Shown: piece by piece, positions 53,601-55,879 of the stretch
How positions within the stretch are numbered: the first letter of the stretch is position 1
Layout of the letters: the number at the start of each line of letters is the position of its first letter
Assembly: GCF_963678635.1 (NCBI RefSeq)
Contig: NC_087063.1
Span: 1,393,073 to 1,457,072, forward strand
Direction of reading: 5' to 3'
DNA: 64,000 nucleotides
Origin: Symsagittifera roscoffensis
Lineage: Eukaryota > Xenacoelomorpha > Acoela > Convolutidae
Notes under the pieces: model-generated
Databases searched by the model: none
Told to the model about the DNA's origin: nothing
The model's input: only the letters and a program-made list of their open reading frames with translations
Made by a program: the position numbers and the translations under genes

Positions 53601-54760
53601 TAGCAATCATAAAAATACGCCAAACGGGCAAAATTAGGAGTTGAAAAACTATATGCTCATAGAGTCAACTAATGAATTCTGCGAAAAAAATGATAGTACT
53701 CGGTTGCAATAAATTTGACAATGCAAGGGTAATAAATCTTGACAACTGAAGACATTAATGTGAAATGGAGATAATCATTTGAAAATTACATGGATCAAAT
53801 CGGACTCTTCAATGCTGTTTTGCAGCATGAAATCTTATTTCAACAAATTTTCGAAGATTTCACTACCCTTCAGTTTGACCTTTCATTGGTCAACGAAATT
53901 ATACGAACACAAAAATCAAGTATGAAACGAAAGTTAGTATTCCCTTCGCAAACAGTAGCGAAAAAACAACAATAGCATCTCTAAAAAGTGAAATTAGAAC
54001 AGAAAAAGTAAAAATAAGCCTTGAAAATTAATATTTTTGGCAGCGGCGCATTCGATTCTGCAACCACGAGATTTGAAGTCCCCTGTCCTTGCATCTGAGC
54101 CATGAGCCCTTGACAATTTAGTAACACTAGCCATAAATAAAGCAGCTACATAAGCTAATAAATTGCCAATGCAATGCAGCAAAAGCGCTACAATACCAAC
54201 AGACAAATTTGCATGTACTAATTTGGAATATGAGAAACTGAAGGCATCCACACTAGCTTGGAAAGCATAAAACCAAATTGCATAAAAAATCCATTTCAAA
54301 AAACTGCGAGATATATTGAGTTGGAAAATTTCTGAAATTGAATTTTGATTGTTTGCCACAAATAAATTTTTTCGATTCATTTGATGAAAAAAAATGCATT
54401 AATTCTGTTAACTTAAGACTAATCGAATATAGAAGCACTTGCTATAAAAAGCCGTTAAGATGCCCCAATGGAACCAATACTTGCGACATAGGTTCAAAAA
54501 AAGATTAGTCATTTTATCTATAGCTCGCAGGTGTAAAAATAAGATATTCCTACATCAATTGAGTACAAATTACTAGATGTTTCTAAGCAAAAAAACTGCT
54601 TATAATTAAGTTCTAACCATCACATATATTCATAGGGACCAAATTATGCATGGATAAAATGAACTAAAAGCAGAAAGAACGCCTGGAGAGAAAATAATCC
54701 TTGAAAAAGAAAATTTTGAACACTAGTCACTTACTTCAGCCCTTCCGCCACGATTGCTCT
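5574..54760 (-). CDS. THADA: THADA-like HEAT-repeat protein (N-terminal and central part)
   Basis: Fourteen well supported minus-strand exons (51828 down to 7806) plus three tentative ones (54735-54760, 7577-7661, 5574-5609) join with matching phases into about 950 codons. Order and content follow vertebrate THADA: an N-terminal block with SEILACLF, then SQSGMAHAATLPFVK, ASLVCALHG, IALWTDIAF, WRKTWIDNLL, HNLTNQSPAFRH, LDSSYSRKNLC and TTSPIHGFLH, each matching its human counterpart in position. THADA is the animal relative of yeast Trm732, the partner of the Trm7/FTSJ1 2'-O-methyltransferase that modifies the tRNA anticodon loop; THADA has also been tied to SERCA and energy balance. The DUF2428 core and C-terminal half are not visible. 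They may lie left of the window, in which case the 638-3947 gene is nested in an intron, or they may be lost. The intron 21492-47153 contains two channel genes on the opposite strand. The start exon was not identified. Confidence 0.85.
5910..6503 (+). pseudogene. Degenerate MULE transposase fragment
   Basis: 6231-6503 is open in one frame and reads NDGFYPPCNYALLPNKTEQ, then ILLDFERAAVNSFQRAF, then VCYSHLCQAFLRKVK. This is the characteristic middle of a MULE-family DDE transposase (second acidic residue in LDFE, then the CxxHxxQ segment). The first aspartate block and the C-terminus are missing, and stops interrupt the upstream part, where GHNFTKSK may be the rest of a FLYWCH-type zinc finger (weak). 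It is a dead fragment in intergenic or THADA-intronic DNA. Confidence 0.6.
6504..7126. other. Stretch without recognisable gene
   Basis: AT-rich sequence after the MULE fragment. Nothing coding was seen. A CTTTGCTTCGCA hairpin-like motif near 7030 recurs at 46310, 49850, 52090 and 55620. Confidence 0.4.
7127..7200 (-). repeat. tRNA-derived SINE-like remnant
   Basis: On the minus strand TGGCTGACAAGG resembles an A box, GACTCTTAATC resembles a tRNA-Lys (CTT) anticodon arm, and GGAGCGAATCC resembles a damaged B box. The acceptor stem does not pair, so this is not a working tRNA. Confidence 0.4.
7577..7661 (-). CDS. THADA: THADA tentative exon
   Basis: 85 nt between TTCGAG|C and CGAT|GTGAGA. 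It takes the phase-2 end of the 7806 exon and ends in phase 0. Encodes CYSIEELKAVIWLKSGSPI, loosely like human RPVVEKLLLMSYRLSTVVSP. The acceptor is weak. Confidence 0.4.
7806..8176 (-). CDS. THADA: THADA exon
   Basis: Acceptor CATGCTTTAG, donor TTTTT|GTGAGT, 371 nt. ELALEIFMLIPADKL begins it and VGMKLLQATTSPIHGFLHCL ends it, parallel to human ILAFDLLMKLSK and SLLQAAAAFPMYGRVHCV. Confidence 0.85.
8800..9250. repeat. Dispersed repeat family A, copy 2
   Basis: Contains GTCAATGAGCGCAAG, GAGAAAACTGGG, TCGAAACTAGAAG, GATAGTGGAG and the tail ATCATCACGCCTATA of family A. It lies in a THADA intron. Confidence 0.6.
9290..9445. repeat. Dispersed repeat family A, partial copy 3
   Basis: Only the middle of family A is present (ACATATGGCCTCTAAG to TCGAAACTAGAAG), directly after copy 2. 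Confidence 0.5.
9743..9991 (-). CDS. THADA: THADA exon with the SSYSxR block
   Basis: Acceptor CATTTTCAG, donor ATAAG|GTAAAT, 249 nt. FYLDSSYSRKNLCLQFTRDI parallels human LFPGSSYSTRFSALTILGSI. Confidence 0.88.
10060..10450. repeat. Possible MITE in a THADA intron
   Basis: The sequence carries several AACAAGCCGAAA/TTTCGGCTTG motifs in both orientations, and GGCGGATT near its right end. This looks like a short inverted-repeat element, but clear ends and a target duplication were not found. Confidence 0.3.
10772..11026 (-). CDS. THADA: THADA exon with the NxxxQSPxxR motif
   Basis: Acceptor TTTTTTACAG, donor ACAAG|GTCAGG, 255 nt, 85 codons in phase 0. DDVIFLKQFYIHNLTNQSPA parallels human EEMQWIQFFITYNLNSQSPG. 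It ends in a highly charged helix (KKSEREEEFWKEQKAHLE). Confidence 0.88.
11430..11800. repeat. Dispersed repeat family A, copy 4
   Basis: Contains GAGAAAACTGGATCAGCAGG, TCGAAACTAGAA and the TTGCCTTTTAGCGAAAA block of family A. Confidence 0.6.
12633..13294 (-). CDS. THADA: THADA large central exon
   Basis: Acceptor TTTTTTTAAG, donor ATCAA|GTGAGT, 662 nt, 220 codons. TLIKMVKSHWKVF, ELWRKTWIDNLLDL and YIKFILKTEPKSLTYIL line up with human HKSHLK, WHETWVSPLLFIL and YSPESLQYMVKIL. HEAT-repeat helices. Confidence 0.88.
13379..13865. repeat. Dispersed repeat family A, copy 5
   Basis: One of the most complete copies. It begins ATAGCCAGTAGACAGTAAG, contains GTCAATGAGCGCAAGG, CACGTTTTTCGTGACC and GATAGTGGAGTTTGCC, and ends near TCATCACGACCTATATAA. 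It gives a usable consensus outline for the family. Confidence 0.65.
14099..14165 (-). CDS. THADA: THADA short exon
   Basis: Acceptor GTTTTGTTTAG, donor CTCAA|GTTAGC, 67 nt. MAKGHVREIFSSILKLHFSK fills exactly the human gap occupied by ALRHQTKIMFKNLLQMHRL. Phases 0 and 1 agree with both neighbours. Confidence 0.8.
14235..14314. repeat. 80-bp perfect palindrome
   Basis: Two 40-bp arms meet without a spacer at 14274/14275 around TATATATATATA. The outer ends are CAGGGCTCGTGAG and CTCACGAGCCCTG. No mismatch was seen in either arm. It lies in the THADA intron between the exons at 14165 and 16762. Confidence 0.9.
14980..15345. repeat. Dispersed repeat family A, copy 6
   Basis: Starts at ATAGCCAACAGACAGTTG and contains GAACACAAGGAAAC, GAGAAAACTGGATCAACAGG and TCGAAACTAGAAGTCG. 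It lies in a THADA intron. Confidence 0.6.
15765..16421. mobile_element. Foldback (long inverted repeat) element
   Basis: The arms, each of about 325 bp, are imperfect inverse copies. Outer ends are GGCTGATTTAAATTTTCCGG and CCGGATAATCTAAATCAGC. Mid-arm there is TCAAAGTGAGCCTC against GAGGCTCACTTTGA. The inner stem is ACTCTCCAAAA against TTTTGGAGAGT, around a short loop near 16095. There is no coding capacity. A diverged relative lies at 25195-25680. Confidence 0.8.
16762..16921 (-). CDS. THADA: THADA exon
   Basis: Acceptor CGCGATTCAG, donor GGAG|GTATAA, 160 nt. TVRTIALWTDIAF and KLEMAVWDLWETHVE parallel human LSRILASWTNSAI and VGRLLEYVYTHWEH. It takes the split Ser codon from the exon before. 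Confidence 0.85.
17105..17250 (-). CDS. THADA: THADA exon
   Basis: Acceptor GCTATTTCAG, donor ATAAG|GTTAAA, 146 nt. LPPASLVCALHGHMVIF corresponds to human SQSAVLFLCQGTLAML. Human THADA has roughly 30 more residues before this point, so a small exon between 17250 and 21021 may be missed. Confidence 0.8.
17875..18200. repeat. Dispersed repeat family C, copy 1
   Basis: Landmarks are CTTGTTGTTCCGAGTTTC, TGCTCGGTGTGGTTTTTG, AAAAGATATTTTACC and GTAAAGTTCTTGGGGTTTG. The same order recurs at 45430-45680 and 45890-46175. Confidence 0.5.
18795..18872 (+). repeat. tRNA-like segment
   Basis: ATAGCCGAAAGGTAC resembles an A box and GGTGTTCGAATCGCG a B box, about 45 bp apart as in tRNA-derived SINE heads. 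The acceptor stem does not pair convincingly. Confidence 0.35.
19448..20073 (+). pseudogene. MULE transposase pseudogene
   Basis: An open stretch from 19448 reads LLSDGTFKSCPSPYEQLYVL, then CLPLVFGLLSGKSACQYRKF, then PQIIVTDYERGIISALESHF. This is the DGTF (first catalytic Asp), PLVFALL and second-Asp signature of MULE transposases. It stops at 19937-19939 after a frame shift near 19900. The sequel continues in another frame to 20073 (KKIVRMLMASAYLPEDQIAP). Upstream remnants (about 19285-19440) also contain a stop. Not functional. Confidence 0.75.
20500..20665 (+). repeat. Short tandem array in the MULE right end
   Basis: About five copies of a 29-33-bp unit TTTTGGTACAAATGGGACTG plus a T-rich spacer, differing mainly in T-run length. 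Confidence 0.85.
21021..21085 (-). CDS. THADA: THADA exon
   Basis: Acceptor TGATTCAG, donor CAAG|GTTAGT, 65 nt. VLSQSGMAHAATLPFVK matches human TVQSTSGLAIILFIK almost position by position. Confidence 0.85.
21163..21359 (-). CDS. THADA: THADA exon
   Basis: Acceptor of eight T plus CAG, donor CTAC|GTAAGT, 197 nt. Encodes SAPSQVETTNASLEQV through LNRLLFAVLNNAAKL. This corresponds to the human region ending in MCGLLSIFTKVL. Confidence 0.8.
21443..21491 (-). CDS. THADA: THADA exon after the giant intron
   Basis: Acceptor TTATTTTAG, donor TTTC|GTAAGT, 49 nt, encoding LEFFASHLKQLSRQI. Both flanking split codons close correctly. Confidence 0.7.
21726..22193. mobile_element. MULE-type MITE with 9-bp target duplication
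   Basis: The 468-bp element is bounded by GATTTCTCT on both sides (21717-21725 and 22194-22202), a perfect 9-bp duplication typical of Mutator-like elements. Outer GGGG/CCCC is followed by a perfect 27-bp inverted repeat (21736-21762 against 22157-22183) that contains AAATTAGACGATAAGC. The motif AAATTAGACGG recurs inside each end. There is no transposase. It lies in the 25.8-kb THADA intron, about 230 bp beyond the exon that ends at 21491. Confidence 0.85.
22650..23039 (+). CDS. Unrecognised ORF, possibly transposon-derived
   Basis: A 129-codon open stretch. CYLFNGNKPRICDICGVQ contains a CxxC pair and might be part of a zinc-binding module. The rest (KDTLICATQWTLTCRSYS and on) is not familiar. 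The first codon is not ATG (TTG GCA at 22650), and no splice sites, promoter or paralogue were seen. It lies upstream of the left channel gene on the same strand. It may be a transposon remnant or chance. Confidence 0.2.
   Translation: MAVFSDKSSLRSTFQHETANSTIFISIGQNLCYLFNGNKPRICDICGVQMRPSLFISKNPTPVAGFAAKDTLICATQWTLTCRSYSTESRVDIAAKLINEYLVFFYIHKITDHGTFQKFLDTFSKSGKV
23143..24440. other. Stretch without recognisable gene
   Basis: Intronic for THADA and upstream of the left channel gene. AT-rich, with no convincing exon on either strand and no clear TATA element. A promoter for the channel gene would have to lie here. Confidence 0.4.
24453..24644 (+). CDS. Left channel exon 1 (signal peptide, start codon lost)
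   Basis: 192 nt, same length as right-copy exon 1. It reads ILILYQLPLIWTKGFGS (signal peptide), then FVEQLLNKTTINTTPSS and IYQLLKIDEIQ. It starts TTG where the right copy has ATG. The donor is ACAG|GCAAGG, a GC donor, in phase 0. Confidence 0.7.
24453..35571 (+). CDS. Cys-loop ligand-gated ion channel (nicotinic-like), left tandem copy
   Basis: Exons: 24453-24644, 24857-24935, 26865-27061, 33458-33809, 35093-35571; 1299 nt, 432 residues plus stop. In order: signal peptide; N-terminal helix; WNPADVGGV and LPPKSVWTPDVV (loops of the extracellular domain); a Cys-loop with exactly 13 residues between cysteines and the FPFD motif; M1; M2 in GEKISLGVTVLLAQVVELLV; M3 starting in the last exon; a short cytoplasmic loop; M4 with FVLLLSGLLYFF ending at the C-terminus. 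The GEK entrance predicts a cation channel. There is no vicinal cysteine pair in loop C, so it is not a classical alpha subunit. The codon matching the right copy's ATG is TTG, with a stop upstream in frame and no nearby ATG, so this copy may be a pseudogene or need another first exon. A duplicate of the last exon's start lies at 34713. The intron 27062-33457 holds two LINEs. Confidence 0.8.
24857..24935 (+). CDS. Left channel exon 2
   Basis: Acceptor GCAAATTCAG. 79 nt encoding NVAVLRAWLYVHYNTTDLVW and NPADVG, the beta1-beta2 region (compare nicotinic WLRQ...W-NPEDYGG). The donor must be GGAG|GCCAGT (GC type), because only this joins the next exon in frame. Confidence 0.75.
25195..25680. mobile_element. 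Diverged foldback element, relative of 15765-16421
   Basis: Ends GTTGATTTAAATTATCCAGG and TGTCTAGATAATCTC match the ends of the foldback at 15765-16421. Shared internal words are GATTGGCTAAAGAGCC/AAAAGTGATCCGTTTTTA and CTCACTTTGA. The arms are more eroded. Confidence 0.5.
26865..27061 (+). CDS. Left channel exon 3 (ligand-binding domain, first half of Cys-loop)
   Basis: 197 nt, donor CCAG|GTATAA. Reads VKMIHLPPKSVWTPDVV, GLAGMEHEEYENQAIYHDG and IYCPLKFKYFPFDTQ. 44 of 65 residues match the right copy. Confidence 0.85.
27530..29110 (-). pseudogene. Decayed LINE (Jockey/I-like), 3' part
   Basis: Read on the minus strand from 29110: KAFDMVCHGALFLEL (RT), GFPQGSILLPQF, then NHNILGFTFGQSFYF and ARRSIGVLNSLAGNTW (RT C-terminal thumb). 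An RNase H-like stretch follows with ALIAALLKIKEMLPD. The end carries a cysteine/histidine tail with KTAHTIEHLVECQ. Several frameshifts and stops. It lies in the 6.4-kb intron of the left channel gene, opposite strand. Confidence 0.7.
30120..32760 (-). pseudogene. Decayed LINE (Jockey/I-like), endonuclease and RT part
   Basis: Minus strand from about 32760. LKLLQFNFNNLSRKAAEI and ALFQETNLR are the start of an APE-type endonuclease; LGSDHLPIFIELF is its SDH motif. Then WKISKVIPLPKPEKDH is the RT entry, and VGVLKALAGSFLVEA and NQNRVIRVITGSNF are the RT thumb and after. The reading frame is broken many times. It overlaps in content with the 27530-29110 copy, so the two are separate insertions of one family. 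Confidence 0.7.
32980..33457. other. Intronic stretch
   Basis: From the LINE 5' end to channel exon 4. A CTTCGAAGGTTTG-type block near 29700 has an inverted partner at about 33180 (CCTTCAAAGCGAAG), with GTATATCA against TGATATAC beside it. The LINE pair may therefore be bracketed by an older inverted repeat. Confidence 0.3.
33458..33809 (+). CDS. Left channel exon 4 (loop B/C, M1, most of M2)
   Basis: Acceptor TTGTGATTTAG, donor CAGG|GTCAAC, 352 nt. Starts QCIISAGQW, which closes the Cys-loop. Then QWELLMPIKYRVYT, FRRTPTFYIVVLIVPSILL (M1) and CGEKISLGVTVLLAQ (M2). Phase 1 end. Confidence 0.9.
33990..34215. repeat. Dispersed repeat family A, partial copy 7
   Basis: GGCCAACAGACAACCTGTAA, then AGTCAATGAACTCAAGGAAA and AAAAAACTGGATCAA. 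It lies in the intron of the left channel gene. Confidence 0.5.
34502..35245 (+). repeat. Recent tandem duplication of the M3 exon (offset 380 bp)
   Basis: 34502-34865 and 34876-35245 are near-identical copies, with one substitution noticed in the exon (GGGTC against CGGTC) and a 6-bp GATCTC difference near the start. Each carries the intron end, the TTAAG acceptor and the exon start through HKTSQ. The first copy (exon start 34713) then runs through 23 further codons to a stop at 34934-34936, with no donor seen, so using it would end the protein after M3. Confidence 0.9.
35093..35571 (+). CDS. Left channel exon 5 (end of M2, M3, cytoplasmic loop, M4)
   Basis: Acceptor TTCTGGTTAAG. 479 nt, identical in length to the right copy. 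VVELLVLSEILPPTRKGDLP, then M3 FFVALMVMSIAESIIVTVI, a polar loop, and MFIVYFVLLLSGLLYFF. A possible AATAAA signal lies at 35857-35862. Confidence 0.9.
35857..35862 (+). promoter_or_regulatory. Possible polyadenylation signal of the left channel gene
   Basis: AATAAA, 286 bp after the stop codon. The assignment is only positional. Confidence 0.3.
36160..37215 (+). mobile_element. Hairpin-headed element with internal tandem repeats, copy 1
   Basis: Head: ACGTGCAACGCACCTCCGGTGCTTCGAA, quoted here as ACGTGCAACG plus CACCTCCGGTGCTTCGAA; it can form a GCACC/GGTGC hairpin. The body is at least five degenerate units of 115-160 bp with AAAACGTCA-ATCTCGAAAACTA, GAGCAGTCATATTTGGAGGC, AGATTCGCAACCCCTGAGAG and CAGCACCCAACTACAGGG. 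The tail contains GCTTAAGCATGGCGAGATAG and CGCATTTAAATATATAATAG. No ORF. Its end is shared with the copy at 47456. Confidence 0.65.
37520..37800. repeat. Dispersed repeat family A, copy 8
   Basis: ATAGACAACAGACAAGTTGG, TTATCGAAACTCGAAA and GCCTTCCTTTTAATCAAGG follow the family A order. It is shortened. Confidence 0.5.
37805..39430. other. Stretch upstream of the right channel gene
   Basis: No exon recognised. An A-box-like CATAGCTCAATTGG lies near 37890 and a solitary hairpin-head remnant (ACTAGCGTGTAACTCACC) near 38487. Regulatory DNA of the right channel gene would lie here, but no motif could be pinned. Confidence 0.35.
39431..39622 (+). CDS. Right channel exon 1 (start, signal peptide)
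   Basis: ATG at 39431, 64 codons. FVDQLLNKTTINTIPSS and IYQLLKIDEIQ follow the signal peptide. Donor ACAG|GCAAGG, a GC donor identical to that of the left copy. Confidence 0.8.
39431..45347 (+). CDS. Cys-loop ligand-gated ion channel (nicotinic-like), right tandem copy
   Basis: Exons: 39431-39622, 40811-40889, 42949-43145, 43963-44305, 44869-45347; 1290 nt, 429 residues plus stop. The ATG at 39431 starts a clear signal peptide (MLKKILILYQLPLIWTQG). LKWNPEDVGG, LPPNSVWTPDVVFPG, and a Cys-loop with 13 residues between the cysteines (CQLKFRYFPFDSQKC) follow. M1 is FYVVVLIVPSILLAILPLLG, M2 CGEKISLGVTVLLAQVVELL, M3 VLIVMSIAESMIVTGI and M4 MFILYFVLLLSGFLYFF, ending YININI-like at the C-terminus. 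No vicinal Cys pair in loop C. The M2 14' position, Phe in vertebrate alpha-7, is Glu. All exon phases equal those of the left copy. It presumably works as a membrane cation channel gated by a small ligand; ligand and subunit partners cannot be told. It has no visible damage. Confidence 0.88.
39755..40185. repeat. Dispersed repeat family A, copy 9
   Basis: TGCCAACAGACAACAGAGTC, TCGAAACTAGAAACCG and TATCACGACCTGTATAGG follow the family A order. It lies in the first intron of the right channel gene. Confidence 0.55.
40811..40889 (+). CDS. Right channel exon 2
   Basis: Acceptor TTACAATACAG. 79 nt: NVAVMRIWTNINYSLPQLKW then NPEDVG. Donor GGAG|GCCAGT (GC type) as in the left copy. Confidence 0.75.
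40890..42948. other. Second intron of the right channel gene
   Basis: No exon seen. There is an ATGTTGCCGATTCTTCTCCG stretch near 41160 and a GAGCTTCGCAACTC motif near 41440, shared with the tRNA-containing elements further right. Otherwise AT-rich. Confidence 0.4.
42949..43145 (+). CDS. Right channel exon 3
   Basis: Acceptor TGATGAAG, donor TCAG|GTGAAT, 197 nt. VDFIYLPPNSVWTPDVVF and LKFRYFPFDSQ. Confidence 0.85.
43160..43745. repeat. Dispersed repeat family A, copy 10 (two joined copies)
   Basis: Two starts (ACCAACAGTTAGTTGGAAAA near 43160 and ATAGCTAGCAGACAGTTG near 43449), each followed by family A landmarks. The second ends at AACACGACCTATACAC. It lies in the third intron of the right channel gene. 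Confidence 0.55.
43963..44305 (+). CDS. Right channel exon 4 (loop B/C, M1, most of M2)
   Basis: Acceptor TTTCATGTTTCAG, donor CAGG|GTTAAC, 343 nt. KCNLSASQWLAG closes the Cys-loop. Loop C reads YRVFKVSWWYDYYQIEY, with aromatic residues but no cysteines. Confidence 0.9.
44330..44690. repeat. Dispersed repeat family A, copy 11
   Basis: TCGAAACTAGAAGTCGAACA, CACGTTTTTCGTGACC, AATAGTGGAGCTTGCC and GGAAATGAAGTGAATTTGG. It lies in the fourth intron of the right channel gene. Confidence 0.55.
44869..45347 (+). CDS. Right channel exon 5 (M2 end, M3, loop, M4)
   Basis: Acceptor CTGCTCATAAAG, 479 nt. VVELLVLSEILPPTGKGDFP, M3, a loop with QSTAQTQTEFSN, then M4 and the stop at 45345-45347. A longer open frame runs upstream to 44547 through family A copy 11; that part is not coding. 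Confidence 0.9.
45430..46175. repeat. Dispersed repeat family C, two copies
   Basis: Copies at 45430-45680 and 45890-46175 share TTTTGACTTTTTA, ATTTTTCGTAAAGTTA and GATAATCAACGCGCGATA-like tails with 17875-18200. They follow the right channel gene. Confidence 0.5.
46176..46975. other. Stretch without recognisable gene
   Basis: AT-rich sequence inside the giant THADA intron. A GCGAAGCTGTACTTCGC hairpin motif occurs at about 46308. Confidence 0.4.
46976..47095. repeat. Minisatellite of TTAGTTAGTTTAGT type
   Basis: About five imperfect copies of an 18-25-bp unit with core GTTAGTTTAGT, ending 59 bp before the THADA exon at 47154. Confidence 0.8.
47154..47329 (-). CDS. THADA: THADA N-terminal exon before the giant intron
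   Basis: Acceptor TTTTCCTTCTAG, donor AAAG|GTAGGC, 176 nt. Encodes LVKTALLDIERCVNIW through MLDYVDGGLCMVQLEK. It ends in phase 1, which fits the GA-TTG start of exon 21443-21491. The joined stretch MVQLEKG-LEFFASHL parallels human VNNLLKNVLHFLQKSL. Confidence 0.65.
47456..48265 (+). mobile_element. Hairpin-headed element with internal tandem repeats, copy 2
   Basis: Head ACTAGCGTGTGCCGCACCTC then CGGTGCTTCGAA. The body has repeated GAGCAGTC, GGAGGC and CAACTACAGG blocks. Tail TTAAACATGGGAGATAGCTG and CGCATTTAAATATAATATAG matches copy 1. It lies in a THADA intron. Confidence 0.65.
48783..48878 (-). CDS. THADA: THADA N-terminal exon
   Basis: Acceptor TGAATTTGCAG, donor TTAAG|GTGACT, 96 nt. 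Encodes LGIVMLMQTLTHSAYHM and on to EVIHKLL. It takes one base for the split codon from the 51575-51687 exon and leaves two for the next, both consistent. Confidence 0.65.
48900..49190 (-). repeat. SINE-like element with intact B box
   Basis: On the minus strand GGTTCAAATCCGGC is a perfect RNA polymerase III B box. The flank shares AAGCCGACAAAAATATAAGC with the elements at 52083 and 57310. Confidence 0.45.
49200..51574. other. THADA intron, mostly unassigned
   Basis: No exon seen. It contains a tRNA-like unit (50450-50530), three close ATTTGCG-(C/T)CGCAACAAT words at about 50305-50345, and a TTCGCATGCACAAG motif at about 49865. Confidence 0.4.
50450..50530 (-). repeat. tRNA-like segment
   Basis: On the minus strand TTAGCCAAGTGACCG (A box) and GAGATTCAAATCCGG (B box) are 45-50 bp apart, as in a tRNA with a long variable arm. 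The stems are imperfect, so it is more likely SINE-derived than a gene. Confidence 0.4.
51575..51687 (-). CDS. THADA: THADA N-terminal exon
   Basis: Donor CCAT|GTAAGT, acceptor TTCAAAAG, 113 nt, phase 0 to 2. Contains ISEILACLFTTSARK, which resembles the human CLDILAGIYLSLSLK block. This is the best link between the right-hand exon group and THADA. Confidence 0.65.
51726..51828 (-). CDS. THADA: THADA N-terminal exon
   Basis: Acceptor TTTTATCTTCAG, donor CAAG|GTGAGT, 103 nt. Encodes MGGENRFTVKHAF onward to DSFK. The ATG at the start of MGGENRF could itself be the initiator if no upstream exon is coding. Confidence 0.65.
52083..52970. mobile_element. Composite non-autonomous element with tRNA-like core, copy 1
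   Basis: Head ACAGAGGCGAAGCTGAGCTT then CGCATCACTTGCGATAC. Minus-strand tRNA-like core at about 52755-52840 (CCTGAGTTTGAATCTGGC as B box). Tail GTCTAGTATCCGATTGC then CCCTTGCTATCGCAAGGG, a hairpin. The last 540 bp align by eye with 57310-57850. Confidence 0.55.
53000..54000. other. THADA intron, unassigned
   Basis: A 61-codon open stretch at 53790-53975 (+, MDQIGLFNAVLQHEILFQQI) has no recognisable family and no splice context. A CTCGGTTGCAATAA tail remnant near 53700 resembles the composite elements. Confidence 0.35.
54040..54115 (-). repeat. tRNA-like segment
   Basis: On the minus strand CATGGCTCAGATGCAAGGAC and GGACTTCAAATCTCG resemble A and B boxes. The stems do not close. Confidence 0.35.
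54735..54760 (-). CDS. THADA: THADA tentative micro-exon
   Basis: Only 26 nt between a GTGAAG acceptor and donor AA|GTAAGT. Read in the frame that joins the 51726-51828 exon it gives RAIVAEGL(K). The phase agrees (ends phase 2, next exon supplies one base), but a segment this short can agree by chance. Confidence 0.3.
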
Positions 54761-55059
54761 CTTCACAAAAATAATGGTTTTTCAATGCGCTTGAAACAAG
54801 GGACAGCAAAATTTATTTGATATTTACTAAGCGGAACTATAAGTTCAATCATATAATAAAAAATCAATATATAAAACAATCTTACAAATTAAATGAAATC
54901 AAAAAAATAGTATATCCAACATATGGTTGGAAGAATGCAAAAAAAACCAAGACAAAGTTGATTTAAAAAATTTTGAACATGTTTCGACGAAATCAGTTTA
55001 TCACGTTAACGCTATTCGAATTTCAAGAATAGCTAAGGATTAGCATATTTTTCTTGAAA

Positions 55060-55270
55060 TTATCGCATTCAAGGAAAACTGCATCAATGGAGCATTTTGT
55101 TATTTCGCCGGGTACAGGTCATTCAAATTTTCTGGGCATTCTTGAATTTTGCCTTCCTTCTAACATTGGAAATGAACTGAACTTGAAAAACAACCTGTGA
55201 GATTTTTCCTGAAAAAAAATACAAAAATCATCACGACCTATAAAGAGTCTGAACTATTGAGCTGAAAAGA
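55060..55270. repeat. Dispersed repeat family A, partial copy 12
   Basis: AAGGAAAACTGCATCAATGG, TTGCCTTCCTTCTAACATTG and ATCATCACGACCTATAAA follow the family order. Confidence 0.5.
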
Positions 55271-55879
55271 TAACTTGGAAAAATTATCTACAAAATTTCA
55301 GACCTTTGGTTTGGACGGTGCCCATAAACAGCCTTAACAAGCATTGCGCCTTAAAAATTAATTACCTAGCGAAAACTACGGCAAAAAAACTTGGGTCGAC
55401 GCTCGTTAAGCCGAAAACGAAACGAAACTGTAGGTATGAAACACTCGAAATATAAAACTTGTTAAAGTAAAATTTTTACGACCCATCCCTCTTGAAGCAG
55501 GCAAAAGCAATGAAGAATATTCGCTCTTGAAACTGCGCAACATGAATTGACTAAGCGAATTTAACATACTACGCCGAACACGTTTACTCAAAATAAAAAT
55601 CCAAAAAATTTTAAACAGATGAAGCTGAGCTTCGCACCACTTGCGATACAAATCAAAAAAGGTTAGTTTTTAAAATAAAAATGCATGCGAAAACAATGGA
55701 ATGTTAAATAAGCATCGGAAGAAACTTTATCTAACAAAAATAAAGTCGAAAAATACCTTGGCAGAAACACTTGGAGCCAAAAACAAATCAACGAGACTCA
55801 AATAACTAGCGCAGGACATCGTTAAAAAAAGAGCTTCCGAAAACATGTACAGAAACAGCGATAGATAAACTAGACTCAT

